A stretch of DNA of 64,000 nucleotides from CAIWHR01 sp963836265 (lineage in GTDB: Bacteria > Pseudomonadota > Gammaproteobacteria > Burkholderiales > Casimicrobiaceae), in assembly GCA_963836265.1 (NCBI GenBank), contig CAWIIO010000005.1:500558-564557 (forward strand), in the 5' to 3' direction. A program made the translations under genes and the position numbers. The notes under the pieces are model-generated. The model saw only the letters and a list, made by a program, of their open reading frames with translations. It made no database searches and was not told the origin of the DNA. Each line of letters starts with the position of its first letter. Position 1 is the first letter of the stretch. Below, piece after piece: positions 53,096-61,891 of this stretch.

Positions 53096-54715
53096 GTGGC
53101 AACGCACGTCGCTTCGTTCTTCACCCGGTGGTTTTCCGCATCTCCATTGCGGCACGCCGCTTTCCGCCTGTTCTACATGGGCGCCGTCGGGGCTGCGCTG
53201 GGCTACGCCATGCAGACGACGATCGCCGCATGGTTGATGGCTACGCTCACGCCGTCGCCGCTGATGGTCGCGTCGGTCCAGACTGCAAGCACGGCCCCGT
53301 CGCTCCTCTTCGGCCTGGTCGCGGGCGCGCTCGCCGACATCGTCGACCGCCGCCGCGTCATCCTCGCGACCCAGCTCGTGCTCGTCGCCATGACGGCGTT
53401 GCTCGGCAGCGCCGCAATCCTCGGCCTGATCGGGCCGGCCGCGCTGCTTGCCTGCACGTTTCTCATCGGTGCGGGCTTCGCCTTCTATCTGCCCGCGCAG
53501 CAGGCGGCGATCAACGACCTCGTGGCGCGGGTCGAGTTGCCGCGCGCCGTCGCGCTAGGCGCGGTCGCCTTCAACGTCGCGCGCGCCGTGGGCCCGGCGC
53601 TCGCCGGGGCGATTGCCGCATGGCTGGGATCGGGCAGCGCATTGCTTGTGGCGTCGGCGTTCTTTGTCGTGATGGTCGTGGCAGTGACCCGGCAACGGAG
53701 GGCCGCCCGCCCAATTCCCGGCGTGCCGGAAACGATCCTGTCCGGTGTTGTCGCCGGCCTGCGCTACACGCGTCATTCGCTGCCGATGCGGGCCCTCATC
53801 ACGCGCAACCTGACCTTCAGCCTTTGCGCGAGTGCGTTGTGGGCGCTCCTGCCGCTCGTGGCGCGCGATCTGCTCGGTCTCGGCGCGGGCGGCTACGGTA
53901 CTCTGATGGGCTGCTTTGGCGCGGGCGCGGTCGTCGGCGCGCTGTCGCTCCCGCGGCAGCTCCGGCGCAGGTCGCTCAATGCGGTCGTGACGTCGGGATT
54001 CCTGTTGTGGGCGCTCGCGACGACGCTGGTCGCGTCGACGTCGATGCTGGCGCTCGCGATCGTCGGCGCGTGCGGAGCCGGCGCGGCGTGGGTCACGGTA
54101 CTCGCGAGCCTTTCGGCCGGCACGCAAAGCGCGGCACCGGCCTGGGTGCGTGCCCGCTCGGTGGCGACCAACCTCGTGACCAACCAGACCAGCCTCGCGA
54201 TCGGCAGCGTGATCTGGGGCTCCGTCGCGACCTATTGGGGAACTCGCATCGCGTTGGCCGCGTCGGCCGCCGCGATGCTCGCGCTGCTCGCGCTCAATCG
54301 GCGGGTCAAGGTCTCGCTTGCCGACGAGGCGGACGTCACGCCCGGCGCGCAATTGCCCGATCTCGCCATCGCGCTCGAACCCTCGCCCGACGACGGACCG
54401 GTTCTGATCCAGATCGAATACCGGATCGAGCCCGCGAATCGCGAGGCTTTTCTCAAGGCGATCTACCCGGTCGAGGCGACTCGGCGCCGCAACGGGGCGG
54501 CGAGCTGGCGCATCTATCGCGATCTCGAACAGGATGGCCGCTTCGTCGAGCGTTTCGTCATCGCGTCGTGGGCCGAATACATCCGGCTGCGCGCTCGGAT
54601 GACAATGTCCGACCGCCGGATCCAGGAACAGGTGCAGCAATTGCAGCAAGCCGGCGTCCCGTTGCGAGTATCGCGTTTCCTCGGGGTGAGCCGCGACGAT
54701 CTACCGATAAACTGA
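53096..54715 (+). CDS. MFS_3/EntS-like transporter fused to a dimeric alpha/beta-barrel domain
   Basis: This 539-residue protein has about 12 membrane segments over residues 1-415, with the exporter loop ADIVDRRRVILATQ and FYLPAQQAAINDLV typical of MFS_3 (enterobactin exporter-like). The last 110 residues (from VLIQIEYRIEPANREAFLKAI to the end) resemble an antibiotic-biosynthesis-monooxygenase/DUF ABM barrel: WRIYRDLEQDGRFVERFVIASWAEY. Such fusions occur in betaproteobacteria. It starts at a GTG with no strong ribosome site. Confidence 0.85.
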   Translation: MATHVASFFTRWFSASPLRHAAFRLFYMGAVGAALGYAMQTTIAAWLMATLTPSPLMVASVQTASTAPSLLFGLVAGALADIVDRRRVILATQLVLVAMTALLGSAAILGLIGPAALLACTFLIGAGFAFYLPAQQAAINDLVARVELPRAVALGAVAFNVARAVGPALAGAIAAWLGSGSALLVASAFFVVMVVAVTRQRRAARPIPGVPETILSGVVAGLRYTRHSLPMRALITRNLTFSLCASALWALLPLVARDLLGLGAGGYGTLMGCFGAGAVVGALSLPRQLRRRSLNAVVTSGFLLWALATTLVASTSMLALAIVGACGAGAAWVTVLASLSAGTQSAAPAWVRARSVATNLVTNQTSLAIGSVIWGSVATYWGTRIALAASAAAMLALLALNRRVKVSLADEADVTPGAQLPDLAIALEPSPDDGPVLIQIEYRIEPANREAFLKAIYPVEATRRRNGAASWRIYRDLEQDGRFVERFVIASWAEYIRLRARMTMSDRRIQEQVQQLQQAGVPLRVSRFLGVSRDDLPIN

Positions 54716-54768
54716 ACCTCGGTGGGCTGCGCGTTGCCGGGGCAATGGGGGCGGCGACGTGGCGTTCG

Positions 54769-55176
54769 TCACGGCAGAGGAATCCATTCGTTTTCTCCTG
54801 GAATTCGCCCCATCCGCTGGTGCGTCCAGTCCTGCTTCGCGCGCTCGAGACGCGCTTCACTCGAGGCGACGAAGTTCCACCAGATGAGACGCGGACCGTC
54901 CAGCGGCTCACCGCCGATGACGGCGAAGCGCGCTCCTTGCGGGGCGGCGACGATCGTCGCGTCCGCGCCAGGCATGAGGACGGCCATCGCAAACGGCGGG
55001 ACGGCCTCGCCATCGATCGTCAGCGGATTGTCGACGCTGTAGACCGCGCGCTCGAGCGCTGGCGCATCGCTCGAGGAGGACAACTCGAGGATCGCGCCGG
55101 CGCGCGCATCGACATCGAGATACAGCGTCGGCGCGAACGTCACAACGGGCGAGCGCCGGCAAGCGACTGGCATCAC
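54769..55176 (-). pseudogene. C-terminal half of a pirin-family protein
   Basis: The readable part (SPVVTFAPTLYLDVDARAGA, then ERAVYSVDNPLTIDG and EPLDGPRLIWWNFVASSEARLERAKQDW) matches the C-terminal cupin domain of pirins, ending in ENEWIPLP. The N-terminal metal-binding cupin, roughly 150 residues, is absent, and no frame upstream contains it, so the gene is 5'-truncated. Confidence 0.75.
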
Positions 55177-55419
55177 AGATCCGCGAGCGCGGATGTCGCG
55201 ACGGACAACCGATTATCATGCCATGCGGGGCGGCGGGCGGTGAGATCGCGCAGGCGGTGCCCGAGCGGATGCAGGGTGAGTTAAACGATTCTGGGCGTTG
55301 TGATAGACTTTCCGCACTGCATTCGGGAGCGGGATGGGCGTTCCATCATCCCGATCTTCCATTGTGGCGCGGCCGGGGTCTTCCGCAGGCCGTCCGGTGC
55401 ATCGTCCCGATCCGACAGG

Positions 55420-55496
55420 GCGCCCGTAGCTCATCTGGATAGAGCACCGGCCTTCTAAGCCGGCGGTAACAGGTTCGAGTCCTGTCGGGCGCGCCA
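55420..55496 (+). tRNA. tRNA-Arg(TCT)
   Basis: The acceptor arms GCGCCCG and CGGGCGC pair, and CCA is encoded. The anticodon arm is CCGGC-CTTCTAA-GCCGG, giving TCT. The T arm (CAGGTTCGAGTCCTG) and D arm are standard. Confidence 0.96.
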
Positions 55497-55512
55497 TAAA
55501 TAGTTGCACCGC

Positions 55513-55589
55513 GGTGGCTGTAGCTCAGCTGGTAGAGTCCCGGATTGTGATTCCGGTTGTCGTGGGTTCGAATCCCATCAGCCACCCCA
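55513..55589 (+). tRNA. tRNA-His(GTG)
   Basis: GTGGCTG and CAGCCAC form the acceptor stem, with an encoded extra 5' G at 55513 and CCA at 55587-55589. The anticodon arm is CCGGA-TTGTGAT-TCCGG, giving GTG. The extra G is characteristic of tRNA-His. Confidence 0.96.
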
Positions 55590-55617
55590 TTCCTCCAGCG
55601 TTTCGGCGAGAGCATTT

Positions 55618-55626
55618 GCTAACTTT
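55618..55626. repeat. Left copy of the IS target duplication
   Basis: GCTAACTTT directly precedes the left inverted repeat of the IS element. The same nine bases follow the right inverted repeat at 56955-56963. Confidence 0.9.
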
Positions 55627-56954
55627 CACTACTGTCCGGTTAAATGACCTGTGCCGAGCCCGAGATCAAGCATTGGCGCGGGTTCCAGGCCGATTTCGTT
55701 TGGTGCCGATTTGAACTGCGTTTGCCAGGAATCGCGTAGTTTCCCCGGGTTGACCGCCCCGGGGAGCGCGCATGCATGTCGGCAAGACTTTGTTCGCGCA
55801 AGTCATGGAGTTCGTGCCGTGGACCAGCTTTGCGCGCATCGTGGAACGCTACTCGGGCAACGCCGGGGCGCGCACCCTGTCGTGCGCCGAGCAGTTTCGG
55901 GCGATGGCCTTCGCGCAACTGACCTGGCGCGAGAGCCTGCGCGATATCGAAGCGAGCCTGTCCGCCAATGCGGCCAAGCTCTACGCGATGGGCTTTCGCT
56001 CCGCGGTCAGACGCTCGACCTTGGCCGATGCCAACGAGCTGCGCGACTGGCACCTCTGGTCCGATCTGGCCGCGGTACTGATCCGTCGCGCGCGCAAGCT
56101 CTACGCGAACGACTCGCTCGGCGTCGAGTTGGACAACACCGTCTACGCGCTGGACTCCAGCACCATCGATTTGTGCTTGAGCCTGTTCGATTGGGCCCCG
56201 TTTCGCTCGACCAAGGCGGCCATCAAATTGCACACGCTGCTGGACCTGCGCGGCGCGATCCCCGCGTTCATCCACATCAGCGACGGCAAGCTGCACGACG
56301 TGAACGTGCTGGACCTGCTGGCCTTGGAGGCGGGCGCCTTCTACGTGATGGATCGCGGCTACCTGGACTTCTCGCGCCTGTACACGCTGCATCAGGCCGG
56401 CGCCTTCTTCGTCACCCGCGCCAAGTCGCCGATGGACGCACGGCGCGTGTACTCGGCGACCACGGACCGCACCGCGGGTGTGCTCTGCGATCAGCGCGTG
56501 ATGCTCAACGGCTACTACTCGGCCAAGAAATATCCCGAGCATCTGCGGCGCATTCGATTCAAGGACCCCGAGTCGGGCAAGACGCTCGTCTTCCTGACCA
56601 ACAACACGGCACTGCCGGCACTGACCATCTGCGCGCTGTACAAGAGCCGCTGGCAAGTCGAGCTGTTCTTCAAGTGGATCAAGCAGCACCTGCGGATCAA
56701 GCATTTCCTGGGCAACAGCGAGAACGCGGTGAAAACGCAGGTGTGGTGCGCCGTGGCCACCTACGTGCTCATCGCCATCGTCAAGAAAGAGCTTCACCTC
56801 GATGCCCCGCTCTACACGCTGCTACAGATTCTCTCAGTGTCGATCTTCGAAAAAATGCCGCTGCAACAGGCCCTTACCGAAAATGCTCATCCCGCAAACG
56901 ACCTCATCAACCCCAACCAATTGAATCTGCTCGGGGTTTAACCGGACAGTAGTG
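55627..56954 (+). mobile_element. IS4-family insertion sequence, complete
   Basis: The element is 1328 bp. Its ends are perfect 18-bp inverted repeats, CACTACTGTCCGGTTAAA at 55627 and the complement at 56937-56954. It is flanked by a 9-bp target duplication, GCTAACTTT, as expected of IS4-family transposition. It carries one transposase gene and lies 37 bases past tRNA-His. The perfect repeats and duplication suggest a recent insertion. Confidence 0.95.
55772..56941 (+). CDS. IS4-family DDE transposase
   Basis: This 389-residue transposase has the N-terminal FAQVMEFVPWTSFARIVERY seen in many IS4 elements (ISPepr1-type group). ALDSSTIDLCLSLFDWA carries the first Asp, YVMDRGYLDFSRLY the second, and LYKSRWQVELFFKWIKQHLRIK is the Y-REK signature with the Glu. 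The reading frame is intact and its TAA overlaps the right inverted repeat. The start at 55772 agrees with family starts. Confidence 0.95.
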   Translation: MHVGKTLFAQVMEFVPWTSFARIVERYSGNAGARTLSCAEQFRAMAFAQLTWRESLRDIEASLSANAAKLYAMGFRSAVRRSTLADANELRDWHLWSDLAAVLIRRARKLYANDSLGVELDNTVYALDSSTIDLCLSLFDWAPFRSTKAAIKLHTLLDLRGAIPAFIHISDGKLHDVNVLDLLALEAGAFYVMDRGYLDFSRLYTLHQAGAFFVTRAKSPMDARRVYSATTDRTAGVLCDQRVMLNGYYSAKKYPEHLRRIRFKDPESGKTLVFLTNNTALPALTICALYKSRWQVELFFKWIKQHLRIKHFLGNSENAVKTQVWCAVATYVLIAIVKKELHLDAPLYTLLQILSVSIFEKMPLQQALTENAHPANDLINPNQLNLLGV

Positions 56955-56963
56955 GCTAACTTT
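56955..56963. repeat. Right copy of the IS target duplication
   Basis: GCTAACTTT, identical to 55618-55626. It leads straight into the direct repeats described at 56961-56990. Confidence 0.9.
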
Positions 56964-56990
56964 GTAGAATAAAAACTCAGTTTGTAGAAT
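56961..56990. repeat. Two direct copies of TTTGTAGAAT, 20 bp apart
   Basis: TTTGTAGAAT occurs at 56961-56970 and 56981-56990, a period of two helical turns, in an AT-rich patch downstream of tRNA-His. The IS element inserted at the start of the first copy. Binding by a regulator or integrase is possible but unproven. Confidence 0.5.
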
Positions 56991-57735
56991 ATTTTGCGTT
57001 AGTTCGTCGCCTTGTCGCGCCTCGATAATCCGATGCTCAGGCGCCCCCGAGTTGACTGACCGAGTCCAGTCGGGCCCACAAAGAGTCTCAACTCGGAACC
57101 AAACGAGAACGCCGCGCGTGTGCGCTCACGGGCATCGCCAGATCGACACTGTTCGCACTGGTTCCGAGAGCAGGCAACTCAGCGCCGCTATGCGGGCGCC
57201 TCGGGTCGTTAATGCGATACCAGGGGTGAGACGCTACCTCGCGAGTTGACAGTGCTCCAGCGGCGCCATCGGTTTGTCGCCGCCGATCCGGCATTGTCGG
57301 AGCGGCGGGCTGGTGCTTTCCGCGATTTCTGTCGTCGCGCCTACTCTCCCGCGCTCATTAACTCGATCGTCTGCCTTCGACTCGGCGCCGACACGCGATC
57401 AAGACCACGCGATAGGCCGGACTCGCGACCGCGCCGACGGTCCGCTTCGCCGCGACAGCGGCCATTCAGGCGCCGCTCTTCAGCGGGCGCGTCCGGCCAC
57501 AACCAGCCCGTCAGCCTTGCCCCTCAATTTGCCGAAAAGCGGTCATCGCAGATCGAGGCACTCCGCCCCGCTTGAGCACCGTCACGGCTTTGGTAGTCTC
57601 GCCCCACACGGACACGCGATTGCGATTCGGGCCTTTCACCGGGATTGAGTCCGGGCACCGCGTAGAATATTCGCGATTCACGTACGCCGGCTGACAGGAA
57701 CGGGCCGGATCCGCGGTAGCCCCCGGAGGCCGCGC
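56991..57735. other. Region without a recognisable gene before the ECF sigma gene
   Basis: These 745 bases have open frames on both strands but none resembles a known protein or has a good start signal. The stretch shows several short inverted repeats (for example CGAGTTGAC near 57048 and near 57242) and no tRNA. The last 80 bases should hold the promoter of the sigma factor gene. Confidence 0.5.
57663..57668 (+). promoter_or_regulatory. Possible -10 element for the ECF sigma operon
   Basis: TAGAAT, followed by ATTCGCG, lies 67 bases before the start at 57736. It matches the other TAGAAT boxes in the window and suggests housekeeping transcription of the operon. Confidence 0.4.
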
Positions 57736-58293
57736 TTGATCGATGACGTGACTGGATTGCTGAGGCAGGCGTCATCGGGCGACGGCGCCGCCGCGGACCG
57801 TCTCTACACCGCGCTCTATCCCGAGTTGAAGCGCCTTGCGCGCGCTCATCTGTCCCGAGCGGGCACGCTCTCGCTGGATGCTCCGGCGCTGGTCCACGAC
57901 GCCTATCTGCGCTTCAAGGCGCGCGGCGGCGCGATGTTCGCGGAGCGCCGGGTGTTCTTTGCCTACGCGTCCAAGGTCATGCGCAGCGTCGTGATCGACT
58001 ATGTCCGCGAGCGCAGCGCCGAGAAGCGCGGCAGCGGCGAGCGGCAGGTGACGCTGACCACCGGCTTCGCGGGGGAAATCCTCGATGCGAGCGGGATCGA
58101 GCGGCTGCACGAGGCGATGACCGCCCTGGAGCGGGTCAGCGAGCGCGCGCACCGGGTCGTCGAGATGCGCTATTTCGGCGGGATGACCGAGGACGAAGTG
58201 GGCGACGCGCTCGGCGTTTCGGTGCCGACCGTCAAGCGCGACTGGCGCACGGCACGCGCCTTCCTGCACGAGTACCTGCGCGATCTGCGATGA
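57736..58293 (+). CDS. ECF-type RNA polymerase sigma factor coupled to a Ser/Thr kinase
   Basis: This 185-residue sigma factor has region 2 (ALYPELKRLARAHLSRAG, then APALVHDAYLRFKARG and FFAYASKVMRSVVIDYVRER) and region 4 (YFGGMTEDEVGDALGVSVPTVKRDWRTARAFL). It matches the group annotated as TIGR02999. Some members are paired with kinases, as in the ECF43 group, where a kinase phosphorylates the sigma factor to activate it. The TTG start at 57736 follows GGAGG by 7 bases. Its TGA overlaps the kinase ATG (ATGA), so the two are coupled. No anti-sigma gene is seen. Confidence 0.88.
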   Translation: MIDDVTGLLRQASSGDGAAADRLYTALYPELKRLARAHLSRAGTLSLDAPALVHDAYLRFKARGGAMFAERRVFFAYASKVMRSVVIDYVRERSAEKRGSGERQVTLTTGFAGEILDASGIERLHEAMTALERVSERAHRVVEMRYFGGMTEDEVGDALGVSVPTVKRDWRTARAFLHEYLRDLR

Positions 58294-61214
58294 GCGACGC
58301 TCCCGCCGACAAGACGACCGGAGAATGGCGGGAGGCTCTCGTATTGTTCGAGACGTGGCTGGCGGGCAGCGACGCGGACAAGGCCAGCCTCATCGACCGA
58401 GTGCGCGACGAGACGCCCGATCTGCACCGCCGGCTGCAGGCGCTGATCCGTGCCGATGAAGAGGCGCAAGCCCAGGGCTTCCTCGCCGGCGACGCACTGG
58501 CCGATATCGGGCGCGAGGAGTGCGCCAAGGCCCCGACAATTTCGAACTCGGCGGGCAGCGGCTCGGACCCTGGAAGCTGGAGCGATCCGATCGGGCCGGG
58601 CGGAATGGGCCAGGTCTGGCTCGCCCGCCGCGACGACGGACTGTACGAAGGTCTGGTGGCCATCAAGATGTTGCGCGTTGCCGTCGCCGATAGCGGCGCG
58701 AATCAGCGCTTCGCCCGCGAGGGGCAGTTTCTGGCGCGCCTGACCCATCCCCACATCGCCCGGTTGCTCGATGCCGGTTTTACGGCGGCCGGACAGCGTT
58801 ATCTCGTCCTCGAATACGTGGTCGGCGAGCGTCTCGACCGCTGGTGCGACGCGCGCAAGCTGTCCATCGATGCGCGGATCGGATTGTTCCTGCAAGTGTG
58901 CTCGGCGGTATCGCATGCACACGCGAACCTGGTCGTTCATCGCGACCTGAAACCATCGAACGTCCTCGTGCAGGAGGACGGACAGGCGAAGCTGCTGGAC
59001 TTCGGCGTCGCCAAGCTCCTCGACGCCACGCAGGATGACGCACCCACGCAGCTGACCGCGCTGGCCGGCGCCGCACTGACGCCGGAATATGCGGCGCCGG
59101 AGCAGTTGAGCGGCGCGCCGATCACGATCGTGACCGATGTCTATTCGCTTGGCGTGATCCTGTACGGATTGCTGTGCGGGCGGCCGCCGTACGGAAACGC
59201 TGGCGAGTCGCCGCTGCAGCGGGCGCGCCACGTCGTCGACACCGAGCCTGCACGCCTCTCGGAGGGGGTTGAGAAGGCTGGTGACGCTGGCGCGAGCATC
59301 GCCGAGCAGCGTTCGACGTCACCCGAGCGGCTCCGCCGGAACCTGGCGGGGGATCTCGAGACCATCGTGGGCAAGGCGCTGAAGAAGAACCCGACGCAAC
59401 GCTACGCTTCGGTCGACGCGATGGCGCAGGACTTGAAGCGCTATCTTGCGCACGAGCCGATTTCCGCGCGCCCGGATACGCTCGGGTATCGCGCCCGGAT
59501 GTTCATGATGCGCAACCGTCTTGCCGTGACGCTCGGAAGCGTCGCGCTCATCGGCGTGATCGGAGGCGCCGGCGTCGCGGCGTGGCAGGCGCACGAAGCG
59601 CGGCAGAAGGCGGCGATTGCCCAGGCCGAAGCGGCCAAGGCGGATGCGGTCAAGCAATTCCTGCTCGGCCTGTTCGAGGCGAACAGCACCGAAAAAAGCG
59701 GTCCGCGAGCACAAAACACCACGGCGCGCGAGCTACTCGACCTCGGCAGCCGGCAGATCGAAGCGCAACTGAAGGATCAGCCCGAGATTCGCGCCGAGGT
59801 GCTCGCCATGCTGTCGGAAATGTACTGGCAATTGGATGAGAAAGATCGCTCGGAAGTAATGGATGGGAAGCGGGTCGAGGTCATGCGGACGCTGAAGACT
59901 GTTCCACCGGCGCAATTGGCCGACGCGCTGTACAACTATGCACAGACGCTCGATCAGCTCGAAAGGAAGGCCGAAGCGTTCGCCAATGTCGGCGAGGCGT
60001 TGCAGATTCTCGACGCAGCGGGCGAGCGCGACTCGGAACTCTACGCCCGGGTGTTGCAACAACGGGGAGACAATCGCCGCAGTGATGCTCCCAGGGAAGC
60101 TTTGGCTGACTTGCAAGCGTCGTTCGACCTGCTGCTTCGGAAATTTCCGTCCTCGGCCGGGCTGTCCGGAGCGATAACCAGCCTCTCGGTGGTCTACGAT
60201 GGGCTTGGCCGGTTGGACGACGCGCAGCGCGTGCTGACGCAGGGTGGGGAAGCCCTGCGAGCGCACCAGAGCGGCAATCGCGTTGGCCTCGCCAATTTCC
60301 AGGCGACGCTCGCGCTTCATGTGTCGAATTCCTATCGCTTCGGCGATGCGTTGCGCGCACACGAGGAAGCCTGGCGCTTGCACGTCGCGGCCAATGGACC
60401 GACGCACAACGAGACGCAGGCCGCACGGGCGAACTACGCCGCACTCCTGGCCCGCCGCGGCGACATGGCGCTGGGTCTGTCGCATCTCGACACGATCATC
60501 GCCGCGATGCCGGATGATCCGCACGGAAAGATGCTGTCCCGGATCTGGGGGCGGCCGTGGCTGTACAAGGCGGCGCTGCTCGCGGACGCCGGCGACCCGG
60601 CCGGCGCGAATGCCGCACTGGACCGGATCGACCGGCTCTTTGCCGAAGAGCTCGCCCGCACCGCCTTCTACCCGCGCATGCTGCTGGTTCGCGCCGAGGC
60701 GCGACGGCTCGAAGGTCGCAATGCGGACGCCTTGGCACTGGCGCGGCGCGCGCAGGCCGCAACCCAGGAGCAGGGCGCACCGTGCGTGGTTGGAGGATGG
60801 CAGGACGACGCGACGTTGGCGAGGATGCTGCAGGTCAACGGCGATGACGACGCGGCGCGCCCGCTCATTGCCGCCATTGACGCGTGTCAGGGTCGAGGGA
60901 TCGACGACACGGTGCTTCGGGTCACTGCCTTGCGCCTCTGGGCGACCGACGCGCTGCACCGCAATCAGTTTGACCTCGCGCGGGAGCGGGCGGATGCGGC
61001 GCTGGATCGCCTCGCGCGCTCGCCGGATCGCGCCTTCTACGCGCTCGACGAGGCCGAGCTCCAGCGCATCGAGTCCGCCGCGCTGGCCAAGCAGGGAAAC
61101 ACACCCGAGGCGCGGGAGCGGCAGGAAGCGGCGATCGCGATTCTCGCTCATCGCCAGGTACCCACGAGCCCGACGCTGAAGGAGGCGCGCACTGCCTTGG
61201 CCGCGCTGCGCTGA
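58290..61214 (+). CDS. Transmembrane Ser/Thr protein kinase with TPR-like C-terminal region
   Basis: This 974-residue protein has a kinase domain at about residues 100-390: glycine loop GPGGMGQVWLAR near 102, VAIKML with the ATP lysine, HRDLKPSNVLV with the catalytic Asp near 218, and DFGVAKL. A membrane helix (LAVTLGSVALIGVIGGAGVAAW) is near 408-430. A long alpha-helical region that looks like degenerate TPRs fills the rest, and could sense an external signal. Residues about 77-100, just before the glycine loop, are out of frame: the +2 frame reads PDNFELGGQRLGPWKLER, the usual start of the domain. Two compensating indels (near 58520 and 58588) would explain this. The conserved catalytic motifs are unaffected. 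Confidence 0.88.
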   Translation: MSDAPADKTTGEWREALVLFETWLAGSDADKASLIDRVRDETPDLHRRLQALIRADEEAQAQGFLAGDALADIGREECAKAPTISNSAGSGSDPGSWSDPIGPGGMGQVWLARRDDGLYEGLVAIKMLRVAVADSGANQRFAREGQFLARLTHPHIARLLDAGFTAAGQRYLVLEYVVGERLDRWCDARKLSIDARIGLFLQVCSAVSHAHANLVVHRDLKPSNVLVQEDGQAKLLDFGVAKLLDATQDDAPTQLTALAGAALTPEYAAPEQLSGAPITIVTDVYSLGVILYGLLCGRPPYGNAGESPLQRARHVVDTEPARLSEGVEKAGDAGASIAEQRSTSPERLRRNLAGDLETIVGKALKKNPTQRYASVDAMAQDLKRYLAHEPISARPDTLGYRARMFMMRNRLAVTLGSVALIGVIGGAGVAAWQAHEARQKAAIAQAEAAKADAVKQFLLGLFEANSTEKSGPRAQNTTARELLDLGSRQIEAQLKDQPEIRAEVLAMLSEMYWQLDEKDRSEVMDGKRVEVMRTLKTVPPAQLADALYNYAQTLDQLERKAEAFANVGEALQILDAAGERDSELYARVLQQRGDNRRSDAPREALADLQASFDLLLRKFPSSAGLSGAITSLSVVYDGLGRLDDAQRVLTQGGEALRAHQSGNRVGLANFQATLALHVSNSYRFGDALRAHEEAWRLHVAANGPTHNETQAARANYAALLARRGDMALGLSHLDTIIAAMPDDPHGKMLSRIWGRPWLYKAALLADAGDPAGANAALDRIDRLFAEELARTAFYPRMLLVRAEARRLEGRNADALALARRAQAATQEQGAPCVVGGWQDDATLARMLQVNGDDDAARPLIAAIDACQGRGIDDTVLRVTALRLWATDALHRNQFDLARERADAALDRLARSPDRAFYALDEAELQRIESAALAKQGNTPEARERQEAAIAILAHRQVPTSPTLKEARTALAALR

Positions 61215-61278
61215 TCCGCTGCCGCGGATCGCAAAGCGGCCCCGGGCGGCCGTCGATGATCCCTTTCGCGGCGCGTTT

Positions 61279-61300
61279 GCGTCTTTAAGGTTGAAGACGC
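61279..61300 (+). promoter_or_regulatory. Inverted repeat between kinase and secreted-protein genes
   Basis: GCGTCTT and AAGACGC form a perfect 7-bp inverted repeat around an 8-base loop, 34 bases before the next ATG. It could be an operator, or a hairpin in the transcript. No T-run follows, and no clear sigma motif is visible. Confidence 0.35.
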
Positions 61301-61333
61301 CATTTGCTGCGTCGACCTCTCGGAGGAGCGATC

Positions 61334-61828
61334 ATGACCCACCCAAGGATGTCGGAACGGCTGATGCCTGCGCTGGCCGCGCTCGCCTGCGCCCTGCTCA
61401 TTTTCGGTGCTGTGCCGGCATTCGCCGCGCAACCGCCCGAACCCGACCGCATCGCCTTCGGGCTGGTCGGCATCGCATTCGGTCAGGCGGTCCAGGTCAG
61501 CGTCGCCAACACGCGGCTCAGTGAGCCCCCCGAGCCGGAAGCGCCGCCGATCGCCGCGGAGATCGTGTTCCTGGACGGCGACGGCAGCGTGTTCAAGCGC
61601 TCGGTGCAGACGGTGGCGACGGGCCACTCGGCGACGCTTACGCTGGCACGCGGGGAATTGTCCCCCCGCGGCGGTCGGGCGATGGTGCGGGCGCTGGTGC
61701 GCTTCGGGCAACCCCCGGATCCGGATGCGATCGGTCGCGCCCTCCCGGTGGCCGCAACGCTGGAAGTGGTCGACGTCGTAACGGGGCGCACGAGCTTCGC
61801 GCTGCAGGCACCGCCCGAGCCTGATTGA
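61334..61828 (+). CDS. Small secreted protein of unknown function
   Basis: This 164-residue protein has a signal peptide (RLMPALAALACALLIFGAVPAFA). The mature part is beta-rich, for example FGLVGIAFGQAVQVSVANTR, ATLTLARGELSPRGGRAMVRA and LEVVDVVTGRTSFAL, with proline- and acidic-rich EPPEPEAPP segments. GGAGGAG lies 6 bases before the ATG. I do not recognise the family. Its position between the kinase and a copper amine oxidase suggests it belongs to the same system. Confidence 0.7.
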   Translation: MTHPRMSERLMPALAALACALLIFGAVPAFAAQPPEPDRIAFGLVGIAFGQAVQVSVANTRLSEPPEPEAPPIAAEIVFLDGDGSVFKRSVQTVATGHSATLTLARGELSPRGGRAMVRALVRFGQPPDPDAIGRALPVAATLEVVDVVTGRTSFALQAPPEPD

Positions 61829-61891
61829 ACAACCGGCCAGCCGCTGCGAATCCGGTTGCCCCAAGACGATGGCTCTGATCGCGAGGACCTC

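Noticed and set aside
56991..57735. Short open frames of 60-124 codons before the sigma gene
   Set aside because: No family resemblance or ribosome sites; composition is consistent with non-coding GC-rich DNA.
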